A stretch of DNA of 44,798 bases from Desulfosporosinus sp. HMP52 (GTDB taxonomy: Bacteria > Bacillota > Desulfitobacteriia > Desulfitobacteriales > Desulfitobacteriaceae). Numbering within the stretch: position 1 is the first letter of the stretch; every line of letters begins with the position of its first letter. Shown here piece by piece: positions 15,571-24,698 of this stretch. The position numbers and the translations under genes were made by a program. Below the pieces are notes generated by a model. The model made no database searches. It had not been told where the DNA came from and saw only the letters and a list, made by a program, of their open reading frames with translations. The DNA lies in contig NZ_JMGA01000026.1 in assembly GCF_000765145.1 (NCBI RefSeq), forward strand, positions 1 to 44,798, read 5' to 3'.

Positions 15571-17492
15571 GACTGGTTTACTTTAGCAGAAGTATTCTGA
15601 TAACCCGAACCAGCCCGGTTCTTAATTGCAGAATCCAAGTTCGGTCCTTGAAGAACGGTCCAGTAATATTTTGCTGCAATTGCGCAGGATGTTGCATTAT
15701 TCTCTAACACCAAAGCATCCGCTGAATCTAAGAGGTTGTTATAGGTGTTAAGGATTTTCTGAGAAACGATGGTCTTATCCCCTGACGAGACCAATGGGCT
15801 ATTGTAAAGAGTATTATAAAATGCTAAAGCTTGTACATAGTAATCGCCCCTGGGCTGCTGAGGGATTTCATAGTTATACCAGAAATCTCCATTCGTCATT
15901 AATGACTCAGAATCAAAGGCCAGGTCCCCGCTGTGCATGGGAGTTGGAGTGCTCCAGCAACTGGAGAGATTCGGCGGATCTGTAAGGGGTAATAGGGATC
16001 TGGGAAGAATTGTGGCACCTGGAGCAAAGGTAATTGCACTGTTGTATTTTTGCCCGAGAAGGCCAAATACCTTATCCTGATAGGCGTCTTGACCCGTATA
16101 GTAATTCGGGTTATTTTCTTTGGTCCAAGCATTATAGGCCCATAGGGCAAAATACCAATTCTCTAAGACGTTGCGATTCCCGTCTCCAATCTTGGGGTAG
16201 GCTCGAAACTTGTTATTGAGAATTTTACAGCCTGTGTCAATATTATAATCCAGATCACTTTTCAGCCTGGAAACATCGTATTCGGGATAATTGGCCGGAG
16301 AAATCTGCATAATTCCTATGCCGCCGTCGGCAGATATAAAGGGTTGATCGGTTAAAGGCTGTCCTGTTGTTGGATCTGATTCGTATTGTTTCCATCCACT
16401 CTCTATCCAAGCAATAGCTTTAACCAGCGCAGGCGGAATATCATTCTGATTGGCTATATCCTCTATTTTTTGGGCAATTATTGCGTTTTGTCCATTTGTA
16501 TCCCTTGTATTTACAAGATAACGTTGACTCTCCGTAACTACTGCGTCGCCTCCAAGTGCAGTGACAATACTATTAACGGACATCTTGCTTTTCACGAAAA
16601 CACCTGCAGCAGGAGACTTAACACCGTCAGTGAGGACTATTGCAGACTTAGTTTGAGCAGCCAGCGGTGCACCGGAAAGAGCATCAATACCTGTAACTCC
16701 ATTGGCTAAGTATACCTGGTCAAAGAATAGAGAACCGGCAAAGTCTTTAATGACTTGATCATTCGTATCATAAGCTGTGATCCCAGAATGGCGGGTAGGC
16801 TTTGGAAGTTGGTTTAACACAGTACCATTAATGACGCCGGTTCCGCCAATGACATCAGAAGTCGTGATGTGAGGATTTTCTTTTAAGAATTCTTGGACAA
16901 TATCAGGAAGTTCAGCACTGTTCGTCAAAAGAATCGGTTGACTGGCCTGGGAAGCAATAGAGGCAATTGAGAGGGCGTCTTGGGTTAACCAGCCGTAGGC
17001 AACCGCAACTTTCGTCACCGGTGCCCCGAGGGTAACCATCAGTTGAGCGATCTTAACCGAGGTTTCAAATCGGTCACCTCCACCAAGGGGTACAACCGTA
17101 ATATTCATTGCTTTCAGCTCATCGAGGACTCCTTGCCTGATCACCGCAGTTCCGCTGGTCACATAAACCTTCGTAACGGCGAGTTTAACAAGTTCGTCTT
17201 TGGTAGCAGAGTCAAGTGTGTTTCCAGCTCCGGTCAGAAGGATAGGCGCTTTTAAATAATAGGCCAGCGGACCGGAGGTTAGGGCATCAACCATACCATA
17301 GGAAGTTGAAGAAGCAAGAATTGCCGTTCCAGTCCAACCTGTTTGATCAGCAATTCTGACTGCGGTTTGTTCAGCATTTGTACCTGCCAATCGAGTCGGA
17401 ATCGTGTCGGAAGCAAATACGTTAAGAGGGACCATTGTCAATGTCATACTTGCCATAACCAGAGCAGCTAAGGCTTTTTTTATTTTACTCAT
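15567..17492 (-). CDS. Cell-wall protein: three CWB2 repeats plus lytic transglycosylase domain
   Basis: About 641 residues. A signal peptide (MSKIKKALAALVMASMTLTMVPLNVFA) is followed by three CWB2 wall-binding repeats (about 30-325; recurring RLAGTNAEQTAVRIA, RFETSVKIA, VTSGTAVI and IGGTGVI elements). An SLT-type domain follows (about 345-440; ALVKAIAWIESGW with the catalytic Glu, then GIGIMQISPANY) and a C-terminal region of about 170 residues that I do not recognise. It should sit in the cell wall and cleave glycan strands. The ATG at 17492 is chosen over an upstream GTG because the GTG overlaps the GAGGAG ribosome site and the signal peptide starts at ATG. Confidence 0.88.
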   Translation of the reverse strand: MSKIKKALAALVMASMTLTMVPLNVFASDTIPTRLAGTNAEQTAVRIADQTGWTGTAILASSTSYGMVDALTSGPLAYYLKAPILLTGAGNTLDSATKDELVKLAVTKVYVTSGTAVIRQGVLDELKAMNITVVPLGGGDRFETSVKIAQLMVTLGAPVTKVAVAYGWLTQDALSIASIASQASQPILLTNSAELPDIVQEFLKENPHITTSDVIGGTGVINGTVLNQLPKPTRHSGITAYDTNDQVIKDFAGSLFFDQVYLANGVTGIDALSGAPLAAQTKSAIVLTDGVKSPAAGVFVKSKMSVNSIVTALGGDAVVTESQRYLVNTRDTNGQNAIIAQKIEDIANQNDIPPALVKAIAWIESGWKQYESDPTTGQPLTDQPFISADGGIGIMQISPANYPEYDVSRLKSDLDYNIDTGCKILNNKFRAYPKIGDGNRNVLENWYFALWAYNAWTKENNPNYYTGQDAYQDKVFGLLGQKYNSAITFAPGATILPRSLLPLTDPPNLSSCWSTPTPMHSGDLAFDSESLMTNGDFWYNYEIPQQPRGDYYVQALAFYNTLYNSPLVSSGDKTIVSQKILNTYNNLLDSADALVLENNATSCAIAAKYYWTVLQGPNLDSAIKNRAGSGYQNTSAKVNQS

Positions 17493-17760
17493 GATCTTAT
17501 TTTTTCTCCTCACGTCTCTTTAGATTCATTTAACCATCGCTCTTGAAGCATCTTACTGCCTCTATTTAGACTTAAGTATATTTGACCAAATGATCAATAT
17601 TATGGCTTAGGTTAAGTATTCGTTGGCGTGATGAATTTTCCTCCTGGTAATATTTGTGTGGAATGCGTATGTCTCATTCCGAGGTTTCTGTTTGCACATC
17701 CACCCTCTATTAAGAAGAGGCGCTATGAGTATAAAGAAAAGGCATTTTCTTATTTTATAC

Positions 17761-17789
17761 TTGACGAGGATAAATGTTCGGAGTAAACT
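17761..17789 (+). promoter_or_regulatory. Sigma-A promoter of the marR-MATE operon
   Basis: TTGACG (17761-17766), a 17-base spacer, TAAACT (17784-17789). The three operators begin immediately after the -10. Confidence 0.65.
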
Positions 17790-17791
17790 AG

Positions 17792-17835
17792 GTTAGTATT
17801 CTTAAAGTTAGTATTCTAACAGTTAGATTTCTAAC
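17792..17835 (+). promoter_or_regulatory. Triple palindromic operator, 15-bp phased
   Basis: GTTAGTATTCTTAA (17792-17805), GTTAGTATTCTAAC (17807-17820) and GTTAGATTTCTAAC (17822-17835) repeat every 15 bases between the promoter and the MarR start codon. The last two are near-perfect palindromes. This is the expected place for autorepression by the adjacent MarR protein. Confidence 0.75.
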
Positions 17836-17854
17836 AAGATTGGTGGTGTAGGCT

Positions 17855-18301
17855 TTGAATTATTCTGAGACTAGAGAATTACATGATTTACTCTTTAGTT
17901 TTATGGATATGTTTCATGAAAAATTCCTTTATTCCTTTCGGAAAAACAATGAAAGTAAAACCGGCATGAAGAAAAATCATGTCAAAATCATTATGATATT
18001 ATATCGGTTTAAAAATTTGACCTCCACTGAAATTGCTAAGATGTTATATATGGAGAAAGGCAGTGTAACCACTTTAATAGACCAATTGACAGAATCCGGT
18101 TTTGTTTTACGTTGCGATTTTGCCAATGACCGTCGAAAGTCCTTGGTTTCGCTGACCGATTCCGGAAAAGCACAAATAGAAATTGTTATTGCCAATCACC
18201 TCCAGAGTATGCAGGAACTATTTCAGAATGTCGATTCCGATGAAATGGAGCAATTTGCAGATAACCTAAAGAACGTTGTGAAATTTATGAACAAATTATA
18301 G
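17855..18301 (+). CDS. MarR family transcriptional regulator
   Basis: 148 residues, a full-length winged-helix MarR protein. The recognition region is TEIAKMLYMEKGSVTTLIDQLTESGFV (about 62-88), followed by the wing RCDFANDRRKSLVSLTDSG. The N- and C-terminal helices give the dimer interface. The start is TTG at 17855 with GGTGGTG upstream. It is the first gene of an operon with the MATE transporter 14 bases downstream. Operators upstream of its own gene suggest autoregulation and drug- or metabolite-induced expression of the pump. Confidence 0.9.
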   Translation: MNYSETRELHDLLFSFMDMFHEKFLYSFRKNNESKTGMKKNHVKIIMILYRFKNLTSTEIAKMLYMEKGSVTTLIDQLTESGFVLRCDFANDRRKSLVSLTDSGKAQIEIVIANHLQSMQELFQNVDSDEMEQFADNLKNVVKFMNKL

Positions 18302-18315
18302 AAGGTGGATTAATT

Positions 18316-19704
18316 ATGAGCAATGAATTAGCCATGGGGAAACAGAACGTTGGCAGTTTGCTTTGGAAATTCTCTCTTCCAGCCATCGTCGGTATGCTGG
18401 TGAACGCACTTTATAATATTATTGACCGAATATTTGTTGGCCGCGGAATTGGATCACTGGCTATTGCGGCGACAACAGTAGCCTTTCCCATAATGCTTAT
18501 TTTGATGGCCTTTTCGATGCTGATAGGAATTGGGGCTACAGCGTTGATCTCTATACGTCTGGGAGAACAGAAAAAGGAAGAAGCGGAAAAAATCATCGGC
18601 AACGCCTTAACGATGTTAATCATCTTACCCCTAATTATATCGGTCATCTATCTTCTTTTTTCAGATCCCATTCTGATTCTATTTGGTGCCAGTCCGGAAG
18701 TCTTACCCTATGCCAGAGATTTCACGCACATTATCATGCTGGGTTCCGTTTTAGGCTCACTGGGGATGGGCATGAACAACTTCATAAGAGCAGAAGGCAA
18801 TCCCAGATTGGCCATGATTACACAACTAACAGGCACGTTTATCAACGTGGTGCTAAACTATATCTTTATCTTTAAATTGGGCTTAGGTATTAAAGGATCC
18901 GCTTTAGCAACAATATCAGGTCAGATGGTTACGACGTTCTTGGTATTAAGCTATTTCTTTTCAGGACGAAGCATCGTAAAAATCAGGTTGAGAAATATGA
19001 AACCTCAGATCGCTATACTAACCAGTATCGTAGCCATAGGATTCGCACCTTTTGCCATGCAGCTTGCAAACAGCCTTCAAAATCTGATACTTAACAAAAG
19101 TCTGTTCGCCTATGGCGGAGATTTAGCTTTGTCTGCCGTAGGAATCATTATGAGCGTCGCTATGTTGCTATTGATGCCTGTCGTAGGGGTTAGTCAGGGT
19201 GCTCAACCCATTATTGGTTATAATTACGGAGCGAAGCAATATGCCCGAGTAAAAGAGACTTTGCAGAAGGCAGCTATCGCAGGTACTGGGATCTCTATCC
19301 TTGGCTTTTTAGCTATCTATCTATGGCCAACACAAATTGTAGGATTGTTCAGTAACAACGATGTGGCACTTACGAACATGACGGCTGAGGCCATGCTGGT
19401 ATATTTTGCGTTGTGCCCTTTGATTGGTTTTCAGATCATTGGTTCCAGTTACTTTCAAGCCGTGGGAAAAGCAATCCCCTCCATTATACTCAGTCTGTCC
19501 AGACAGGTTTTACTGTTTATCCCTCTCTTAATATTCTTGCCAAAATTCTGGGGAATCGATGGCATCTGGAGAACTGCCCCTATTGCAGATGGATTAGCAA
19601 CCCTATTAACCGCTATCCTAATTTATTTAGAAATGAAACACATTACTAAGATGCAACATGATCAAGCAGCATGCGAAGACAAGAAGATAGATCATGTAGC
19701 ATAA
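18316..19704 (+). CDS. MATE family efflux transporter
   Basis: 462 residues with 12 predicted membrane helices in two MATE halves. The entry FSLPAIVGMLVNALYNIIDRIFVG is the standard MatE start, GIGATALISIRLG lies in helix 3, and the second half begins near 235 (ILTSIVAIGFAPFAMQLAN) with PVVGVSQGAQPIIGYNYGA. It exports cationic drugs or metabolites in exchange for Na+ or H+; the substrate is unknown. It begins with GGTGG before ATG, right after the MarR gene, and is followed by a strong terminator. Confidence 0.92.
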   Translation: MSNELAMGKQNVGSLLWKFSLPAIVGMLVNALYNIIDRIFVGRGIGSLAIAATTVAFPIMLILMAFSMLIGIGATALISIRLGEQKKEEAEKIIGNALTMLIILPLIISVIYLLFSDPILILFGASPEVLPYARDFTHIIMLGSVLGSLGMGMNNFIRAEGNPRLAMITQLTGTFINVVLNYIFIFKLGLGIKGSALATISGQMVTTFLVLSYFFSGRSIVKIRLRNMKPQIAILTSIVAIGFAPFAMQLANSLQNLILNKSLFAYGGDLALSAVGIIMSVAMLLLMPVVGVSQGAQPIIGYNYGAKQYARVKETLQKAAIAGTGISILGFLAIYLWPTQIVGLFSNNDVALTNMTAEAMLVYFALCPLIGFQIIGSSYFQAVGKAIPSIILSLSRQVLLFIPLLIFLPKFWGIDGIWRTAPIADGLATLLTAILIYLEMKHITKMQHDQAACEDKKIDHVA

Positions 19705-19792
19705 ATCATATCGGGGGCACGGATAATAGACCATCCCCCATAACTGGACGAAGCTGGGCATTGTCTGAAGGCCCGGTCGTCTAAATGAAAAT

Positions 19793-19830
19793 ACCCTCCT
19801 GCATTAAATCAACGCAGGAGGGTGTTCAAT
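19793..19830 (+). terminator. Terminator of the marR-MATE operon
   Basis: ACCCTCCTGC (19793-19802) pairs with GCAGGAGGGT (19814-19823), followed by GTTCAATTT. Confidence 0.75.
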
Positions 19831-19931
19831 TTGTAGTGGACCTAAAAACAACCTACCTATCCTATCCTGAAAAACTCGCTGCCGCTCTCAGTGATAGTAT
19901 TGTCGAACTGATCGGAGAACAATGGTCTTAT

Positions 19932-21428
19932 TCAACCTTCGACGATAACCTTACCATTATCTAAAGGAAACACAAAGTCCAAACCCATTTCATCTTTGTA
20001 CTTATCATAAGTTTTTCGCCATTCAATAGTGTTATCATGCTTATATTTGATCACGACAAGCTCAGTATCATACCAAACGGAAGAGACATAGGCAGGTTGA
20101 GGTATACAGTTTATTTCCCTGACAGCAGTAACTATGTAACCGCCGTCCGACGTGGGCCTGATATTCCTTGTAGCATATTTTAAATCTTCAAGACTTTTCT
20201 CTTCCTGCCCATTATAATCAACAATCAAGATACTCCCTTGATTTTGTTGTCCTGCCGCAATAATAATATTGATATGTGGAAGCAAAGATAAGACACGCCC
20301 CCACAACCCTTTATGAAGGCCGGATTTCAACCACACTCTGTTTCCGTTTTCATCAAGCTTTATTAGAAAACCGCTGCCAAGCGTACCTTCAACGGCGCTG
20401 CTCCCCTCATACCCGAGAACATAGACATAACCTTCAGCAAGGCCCAGTTGATTGTAGACAAAGTGTTCATTTTCTTTAGTCTTGACTACCCATTGCAAGG
20501 AAAGGTTTACATCAATCCTAGCAACAAAATCAGCAAACTTTCCTCCTTCATGCAGTCCGAAATCTCCATTTTGTGATGTCGTGTGACCATTGATGATCAT
20601 TCCCAGATCCTTATCATATTTTGCGCCGTCAAGATTTTCAAAGCCACTGCCCCCAAACCCTTTTTGCAGTATGACCTGACCATCTTTAGCCAGCTTTGTA
20701 ACGACAATATCAAATGCTCCAGTCCTCGTCTGCTTCCCCTTTTCACCCGACCACCTTCCTACCGCTAGGATTTCATCCTTCTCCGTGATAAAAAGATAAC
20801 GCAGCATATCCCCTAGATCATCGTCAAACTCCTGTTGCCAAAGTTCTTCTCCATTCTTATCACATTTTACAAGGATACTTTTTTCCCATAACATGCCCTG
20901 ATCACTGTAACGGGGAAATGTCTGCACTGAAAAGATATAACTTCCATCAGGAAAAACCTGCAAATTATTGATCTCTCCCGAGATTGTCGGATACATATAA
21001 ACCTTGTCCCAGACAAGGTTACCTTCAAGATCCAGCTTTGATATTTTGGGTCTGCTTTTAGAATTATTTTCATTAACCAAACTCGTTGCAAAATTTACTT
21101 TATAACTGCAGAGTATCCCATCCTCTGTTTCTCTGACAATCAAACCACCTAAAGAATCAATGTTTATATCCATCTTTATCTCAGGAACCATGCTAGGGTT
21201 TATATCTTCCAATTTGACATAATTTGTTGTTTTTCCGCTGATCGTAGCCCAATTATTTTCGTTATTAAAACCATTATGCAAATTCAGCTCTGCCACGGGT
21301 AATCCTTCATCAGTATTCTCTGGATCACTCTTACCTGAACTAATTTCAGGCTTGCTGAATGCTAACGATGACCATAAGAAGGCACAAAGCAAGCCAAGCA
21401 TAAGAACTAATTGTATCTTCCTTTTCAA
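19932..21428 (-). CDS. Secreted beta-propeller-like protein, unknown
   Basis: About 498 residues. A TTG start at 21428 is preferred: GGGAG lies 7-8 bases before it, and it begins directly with the signal peptide LKRKIQLVLMLGLLCAFLWS. The longer frame would start inside the -35 of the promoter. The mature part has repeating units such as LDLEGNLVWDKVY, CDKNGEELWQQEFDDD, LAKDGQVILQKGFGG and LDENGNRVWLKSG. Each is a strand pair with G-x-x-x-W, as in PQQ/WD-like propellers of exported Clostridial proteins, roughly seven blades. Its role is unknown. It has no operon partners; its promoter carries paired palindromes. Confidence 0.75.
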   Translation of the reverse strand: MKRKIQLVLMLGLLCAFLWSSLAFSKPEISSGKSDPENTDEGLPVAELNLHNGFNNENNWATISGKTTNYVKLEDINPSMVPEIKMDINIDSLGGLIVRETEDGILCSYKVNFATSLVNENNSKSRPKISKLDLEGNLVWDKVYMYPTISGEINNLQVFPDGSYIFSVQTFPRYSDQGMLWEKSILVKCDKNGEELWQQEFDDDLGDMLRYLFITEKDEILAVGRWSGEKGKQTRTGAFDIVVTKLAKDGQVILQKGFGGSGFENLDGAKYDKDLGMIINGHTTSQNGDFGLHEGGKFADFVARIDVNLSLQWVVKTKENEHFVYNQLGLAEGYVYVLGYEGSSAVEGTLGSGFLIKLDENGNRVWLKSGLHKGLWGRVLSLLPHINIIIAAGQQNQGSILIVDYNGQEEKSLEDLKYATRNIRPTSDGGYIVTAVREINCIPQPAYVSSVWYDTELVVIKYKHDNTIEWRKTYDKYKDEMGLDFVFPLDNGKVIVEG

Positions 21429-21512
21429 CCTATCATCTCCCTCACAATCCAGGATTAGTAAGCATGAACTACTGACTGCTCCCAGATAATCTCCATAAAC
21501 GAATTTCGGAAA

Positions 21513-21572
21513 ACAACTCCAGACTATTGCAATAGTTTTGTTTATACTATTGCAATAGTCTGGAGTTGTCAA
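21513..21572 (-). promoter_or_regulatory. Promoter with duplicated 14-bp palindromic operator
   Basis: On the minus strand TTGACA (21572-21567) is followed after 17 bases by TAGTAT, or after 20 by TATAAA. The palindrome ACTATTGCAATAGT occurs twice (21546-21559, overlapping the spacer and -10, and 21523-21536 downstream). The two lie inside a perfect 24-bp inverted repeat (21513-21536 / 21546-21569, nine-base loop). This looks like a repressor site rather than a terminator because there is no gene end nearby and no T run. Confidence 0.65.
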
Positions 21573-21694
21573 GAAAAATTTGCATTGCTGCTTTGGAGTT
21601 TGATATTTCTCGCTTTCTGAATGTAAGCCTGGCTTAAACTTCCCTAGGGTTTTTATCCTGCAAGCACTTTATTGCTATCATTTCCCGAAAATAA

Positions 21695-21718
21695 GCATCT
21701 GCCTTCATCAGCAGATGC
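21695..21718 (-). terminator. Terminator of the acyl-CoA catabolic operon
   Basis: Minus strand: GCATCTGC, eight-base loop, GCAGATGC, then TTATTTT. It begins about 22 bases past the biotin carboxylase stop. Confidence 0.7.
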
Positions 21719-21739
21719 CTAGGTGACAAATATTCATTT

Positions 21740-23089
21740 TCACGGACTGGATACTAGTATGCATCGTTCGATATAATCCGTATCAACATCCCCCCTAAGG
21801 AAATGGGGATTCCCGAGCACTTTCAAATGAAAGGGAACAGTCGTCGGGACGCCTTCAATTCTAAGATTCCTTAAGGCCTTTTCCATTTTTCCGATAGCTT
21901 TTTGCCGGGTTTCTCCCCAAACAATCAGCTTGCAAATCATAGAGTCATAATAGGGTGAAATAACAGAGCCCTGATTGACAGCACTATCAACGCGAATTCC
22001 ATCACCCTGGGGAGCCTGATACGCTTTAATAGTACCCGGCGAAGGCATAAAGTTCTTCTCCGGATTCTCAGCATTAATCCTGCATTCAATCGCCCACCCG
22101 GAAATCAGGATGTCTTTTTGTTCATACCGTAATGGTTCTCCCGCAGCCGAACGAATTTGTTCTTTTACGATATCAATTCCAGTGACCATTTCTGTAACCG
22201 GGTGCTCTACCTGGATTCTGGTGTTCATCTCCATAAAGTAGAAATTATGATCCTTATCCAGCAAAAATTCTACCGTTCCAACGCTCGAATAATTCACTGA
22301 CTTGGCTGCTTGAACCGCCGTTAATCCCATCTTCGCTCTCAATGTCGGTGAGATTACGCTGGAAGGTGCTTCTTCCAGTAATTTTTGATGGCGTCGTTGC
22401 AGCGAGCAATCCCGCTCCCCCAAATGCACAATATTCCCCTGCTTATCTGCCAGAATTTGAAATTCGATATGGCGGGCTTCTTCCAGATATTTTTCTAAAT
22501 ACAGTTCCGGATTACCAAAGAACATTTGCGCTTCTTTTTGAGCGTTCTGAACTGCCTCAGTTAGTTCTTCAGCATTTCGGGCAATCCGCATTCCTCGACC
22601 GCCGCCACCGGCCGAGGCCTTGACCAATATTGGATATCCAATCTTCTCAGCCCTGTCTGCCATCTCTTGATCGGTGAGCACATCACTGGAACCGGGTACT
22701 ACCGGAACACCTGCTTCTATCATTGTCTTGCGGGCTTTTGCTTTATCGCCCATTGTTTCCATGGCTTGGGCTGACGGTCCAATAAACGTCAATCCCAATG
22801 ATTCACACGTCTCAGCGAAACGGGCATTTTCTGCTAAAAAACCATAACCCGGATGGATTGCATCGGCACCCGTTTGTACGGCAGCCTCCAGGATATTGGA
22901 GATATTAAGGTAACTCTTCAAACTCGACGCCGGGCCAATGAAAACCGCTTCATCGGCCTCTTTAACATGCAAAGCCGCCCTATCCGCTTCAGAAAATACG
23001 GCAACGGTTTGTATCTTTAGTTCTTTACACGCCGTGATCACACGCAGAGCAATTTCTCCGCGATTTGCGATAAGAATTTTATTAAACAT
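21740..23089 (-). CDS. accC: Biotin carboxylase subunit of acyl-CoA carboxylase
   Basis: 449 residues from the ATG at 23089 (MFNKILIANRGEIALRV), which has GAGGAGA upstream; the extra eight codons of the longer frame overlap the ligase gene. It is full length for AccC: a biotin-carboxylase N-domain, an ATP-grasp loop (KASAGGGGRGMRIA, about 160-173), EMNTRIQVEHPVTEMVTG and a C-domain. It carboxylates the biotin on the separate carrier encoded at 26861. Its place in a fatty/branched acyl-CoA operon with its own carboxyltransferase (27896) indicates a catabolic acyl-CoA carboxylase (methylcrotonyl-, geranyl- or propionyl-CoA type) rather than the fatty-acid-synthesis enzyme. Confidence 0.9.
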   Translation of the reverse strand: MFNKILIANRGEIALRVITACKELKIQTVAVFSEADRAALHVKEADEAVFIGPASSLKSYLNISNILEAAVQTGADAIHPGYGFLAENARFAETCESLGLTFIGPSAQAMETMGDKAKARKTMIEAGVPVVPGSSDVLTDQEMADRAEKIGYPILVKASAGGGGRGMRIARNAEELTEAVQNAQKEAQMFFGNPELYLEKYLEEARHIEFQILADKQGNIVHLGERDCSLQRRHQKLLEEAPSSVISPTLRAKMGLTAVQAAKSVNYSSVGTVEFLLDKDHNFYFMEMNTRIQVEHPVTEMVTGIDIVKEQIRSAAGEPLRYEQKDILISGWAIECRINAENPEKNFMPSPGTIKAYQAPQGDGIRVDSAVNQGSVISPYYDSMICKLIVWGETRQKAIGKMEKALRNLRIEGVPTTVPFHLKVLGNPHFLRGDVDTDYIERCILVSSP

Positions 23090-24683
23090 CTCGTCTCCTC
23101 TTCTCAAAGACATCATCCTGAGAGCTTTCCTGAAAATGATCTCTGTACTTTTCTTTTATCTGAAATTTCTGAATTTTTCCGCTAGAATTAATCGGCAATT
23201 CCTGCACGTAAATAACATCCTTCGGAACCTGGAACTTTGCCAAGCGCTCTTTACAATGTCCGATAATTTCCTCCTTGGTGATGTTTTCTCCGGGCTTAGG
23301 AATAACAAAGGCCGTAACAGCCTCACCCCAGCGAAGGTGGGACAGACCTACAACGACTGTATTGAGTACTTTTGGATGAGCCATAATTACGGATTCCACA
23401 AGAATTGAAGGAACGTTTTCTCCCCCAGATTTAATTAGGTCCTTTTTTCGATCGACGAAGATAAGCAAACCATCTTCATCAAGCTTGCCCAGGTCACCTG
23501 TGTGGTGCCAGCCAAAAGCTCTGGATTGATTCGTTTCCTGTTCATTTTTCCAGTATTCCACCATGACCGACGGACCCCGATGAACAATTTCTCCGACCTC
23601 GCCTTTGCCCAGAATATTCCCTTCATCATCCATGATCTCTGTATCGATGATCAGACTCGACTCGCCCCAATAAGGTCCGAACTTTACTAACTGATATTCC
23701 GGCTTAAAGGATAAGGTCGCCGGACACATCTCTGTCTGACCGGTAGCCAAAGCGAACTCGGCATTAAAATACTCAATACCTTTCTTTAAGGACACCTCGT
23801 CCATAGGGGCTATGGCATAGAGACAAAAACGGACGGTCGTGAACTGTTCAGGTTTAACGTAAGGCGAGGCCATAATTGCCCTGTACATCATGGGCAGCAA
23901 AAAGACCCAGTTAATCTTTTCCCGAGCCACCGACTCAGCAAATTGTTTCGGATCAAATCTCCGGAAAATCACCTGAGTTCCGCCCATATTAAGACAGGAG
24001 AAACTCAAGATAAATTGAGCAATATGAAACAAGGGAAGAACAGAAGTGGTCACATCCGTTGAATTAAGTTTTAGTTCTAAAGCATTGGCCAAACTCGTCG
24101 TAAAAATACTGAGGTTCGACTGTACCACCCCCTTGGGTTTTCCGGTGGTACCGCTAGTATATATGATTAAAACGGGGTCACGGTCTGCTATGAAGACCCG
24201 AGGTTCGATGGCTGTCTCGCTGATACAATCTTCAAATCTTGGGTACTTCTCCACGTCTCCTTCCAGGATCACTATGCGACTCTGCCAAGCAGGACTTTGG
24301 GGGAGATCTCCCAGTTTGGGTAACAAAATCTGATCGACGAAGATGAACTGACTCTCTGAATGCTCAATAATGTAATGGATATCCTCAACTGACAATCCGA
24401 AATTGATAGGAACCCAAACCAAACCAGCTTTAAAGATTCCAAAATAACAGGTTATGAAGTCTATGGAATTAATACCAAGGACTGCAACTTTGTCACCCTT
24501 TTGCAAACCCTTAGCCAGAAGATAATTAGCAAAGCGGTTGGCTCGCTGGTTTAAATCCTTGAAGGTAATGGCATAATCACCGTCGATCAAAGCCACTTTG
24601 TTTGGACACTTACGGCTTACCCTCCTTAAAATATCCCCTGCAGCTATTCTGGAAATCAGATTATAATTCAGATCCCCGTCCAT
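23082..24683 (-). CDS. Acyl-CoA synthetase (AMP-forming)
   Basis: 533 residues. The AMP-binding motif IIYTSGTTGKPKGV is at about 173-186, the A5/A7 motifs are ATGQTEMCP and HHTGDLGKLDEDG, the hinge is DRKKDLIKSGGENV, and the catalytic Lys lies near the end in GKIQKFQIKEKY. It activates a carboxylic acid to its CoA ester with ATP. Its 3' end overlaps the accC start by eight bases, and ACAD-2 lies 15 bases upstream, so it belongs to the operon and most likely supplies the acyl-CoA that the dehydrogenases and carboxylase use. The chain type is not readable from sequence alone. Confidence 0.9.
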   Translation of the reverse strand: MDGDLNYNLISRIAAGDILRRVSRKCPNKVALIDGDYAITFKDLNQRANRFANYLLAKGLQKGDKVAVLGINSIDFITCYFGIFKAGLVWVPINFGLSVEDIHYIIEHSESQFIFVDQILLPKLGDLPQSPAWQSRIVILEGDVEKYPRFEDCISETAIEPRVFIADRDPVLIIYTSGTTGKPKGVVQSNLSIFTTSLANALELKLNSTDVTTSVLPLFHIAQFILSFSCLNMGGTQVIFRRFDPKQFAESVAREKINWVFLLPMMYRAIMASPYVKPEQFTTVRFCLYAIAPMDEVSLKKGIEYFNAEFALATGQTEMCPATLSFKPEYQLVKFGPYWGESSLIIDTEIMDDEGNILGKGEVGEIVHRGPSVMVEYWKNEQETNQSRAFGWHHTGDLGKLDEDGLLIFVDRKKDLIKSGGENVPSILVESVIMAHPKVLNTVVVGLSHLRWGEAVTAFVIPKPGENITKEEIIGHCKERLAKFQVPKDVIYVQELPINSSGKIQKFQIKEKYRDHFQESSQDDVFEKRRRDV

Positions 24684-24698
24684 CTCCAGTCCTCCCTT

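Noticed and set aside
19838-19963. Open plus-strand stretch reading VDLKTTYLSYPEKLAAALSD
   Set aside because: No convincing start or ribosome site, directly after a terminator, and it overlaps the end of the propeller gene. It could be a gene fragment but nothing identifies it.
21429-21572. N-terminal 48 codons of the propeller-protein frame
   Set aside because: Its TTG start is the TTG of the -35 hexamer (TTGACA). A TTG with a proper ribosome site and signal peptide follows at 21428.
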